From Desulfobacterales bacterium (lineage in GTDB: Bacteria > Desulfobacterota > Desulfobacteria > Desulfobacterales > C00003106): a stretch of DNA of 5,950 nt. The notes beneath the pieces were generated by a model that saw only the letters and a list, made by a program, of their open reading frames with translations, was not told the origin of the DNA and ran no database searches. Shown in pieces: positions 5,448 through 5,950 of the stretch. The position numbers and the translations under genes are program-made. Location of the stretch: the NCBI GenBank assembly GCA_030594505.1, contig JAUVFC010000113.1, forward strand, positions 1 through 5,950. The letters are read 5' to 3'. Numbering within the stretch: the first letter of the stretch is position 1; each line of letters begins with the position of its first letter.

Positions 5448-5950
5448 GTGGGACAGACAATTACCGAAAAAATTTTAGCCGCCCATTCAGGCAAAGATAG
5501 TGTAACACCGGGAGAACTTATTACTGTTAAGATCGACCTTGCATTAGCAAACGACATAACTGCTCCGATTGCCATTAAGCTCTTTGAAGAAGCAAATGTG
5601 GAATCGGTATTTGATCCGGACAAAATAGCATTGGTCCCGGATCATTTTGTTCCGAACAAGGATATCAAATCAGCAACCCAAAGCCAGATCCTTCGCCGAT
5701 TTGCCCGCAAACACAACATTACCCACTTTTTTGAACTGGGAGAGATGGGTGTTGAGCATGCGCTTCTCCCCGAACAGGGAATCGTACTTCCGGGAGATAT
5801 TGTAGTCGGCGCTGACAGTCATACCTGTACATATGGCGCGCTTGGAGCGTTTGCCACCGGAATGGGAAGCACCGACATTGCCGCAGCCATGATTACAGGA
5901 GAAGTATGGCTCAAGGTCCCGGAATCTATAAAATTTGTTTACTCAGGGCA
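5448..5950 (+). CDS. leuC: 3-isopropylmalate dehydratase large subunit, N-terminal part (cut by window end)
   Basis: With the small subunit LeuD, LeuC isomerises 2-isopropylmalate to 3-isopropylmalate in leucine synthesis, using a 4Fe-4S cluster. The 167 visible codons begin GQTITEKILAAHSGKDSVTPGE, a typical LeuC/homoaconitase opening. They include VPDH (63-66), ELGEMGVEHALLPE (96-109), VGADSHTCTYGALGAFATG (120-138) and GSTD (140-143), all aconitase-superfamily hallmarks. The three cluster cysteines are expected further on, outside the window. GTG 5448 is the first possible standard start: the frame is the same as pssA and is closed by its TAG at 5442, with only ACT between. The sequence looks like the compact roughly 420-residue LeuC type. 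Homoaconitase is an alternative, because the visible part does not separate the two; LeuC is preferred on commonness and remembered neighbours of psd-pssA. Confidence 0.9.
   Translation, partial: MGQTITEKILAAHSGKDSVTPGELITVKIDLALANDITAPIAIKLFEEANVESVFDPDKIALVPDHFVPNKDIKSATQSQILRRFARKHNITHFFELGEMGVEHALLPEQGIVLPGDIVVGADSHTCTYGALGAFATGMGSTDIAAAMITGEVWLKVPESIKFVYSG

Overview
The window reads as chromosomal DNA of a Gram-negative bacterium, most likely from the deltaproteobacterial / Desulfobacterota side. The reasons are the short-form phosphatidylserine decarboxylase followed by a type II PssA and a leucine-pathway gene, the long-N-terminus HflX, and a large RHS-type secreted protein behind a sigma-54-like promoter. 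This placement is inferred from gene content and remembered gene order. No rRNA, tRNA, CRISPR array or intact insertion sequence is visible.

Layout. Positions 1-1912 (minus strand) hold the first 637 codons of a secreted protein that runs off the left edge. It has a signal peptide, a helical module, an Ig-like domain, a carboxypeptidase-regulatory-like domain, an acidic calcium-binding-like Asp repeat, and then the head sequence that usually precedes RHS/YD repeats. Its upstream region (about 1913-2082) carries a close match to the sigma-54 -24/-12 consensus, a 13-bp direct repeat and an imperfect dyad. Next on the same strand is hflX (2083-3765), the ribosome-associated GTPase. It appears to lack an ATG/GTG/TTG at its conserved N-terminus and probably starts at ATT or ATA.

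Positions 3766-4008 form an AT-rich divergent promoter region. Sigma-70-like promoters for hflX (minus) and for the plus-strand operon overlap in their -35 elements. The plus-strand operon is psd (4009-4674), pssA (4671-5444, ATGA overlap) and leuC (from 5448, three bases after the pssA stop, cut by the right edge).

How the genes work together: PssA makes phosphatidylserine from CDP-diacylglycerol and serine, and Psd decarboxylates it to phosphatidylethanolamine, so two consecutive membrane-lipid steps are translationally coupled. LeuC, the large subunit of isopropylmalate isomerase, begins what is probably a leucine-biosynthesis block in the same transcript. HflX is a housekeeping/stress ribosome factor with no obvious link to the lipid genes beyond the shared promoter region. 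The RHS-type gene looks like an independently regulated accessory unit, and most of it lies outside the window.
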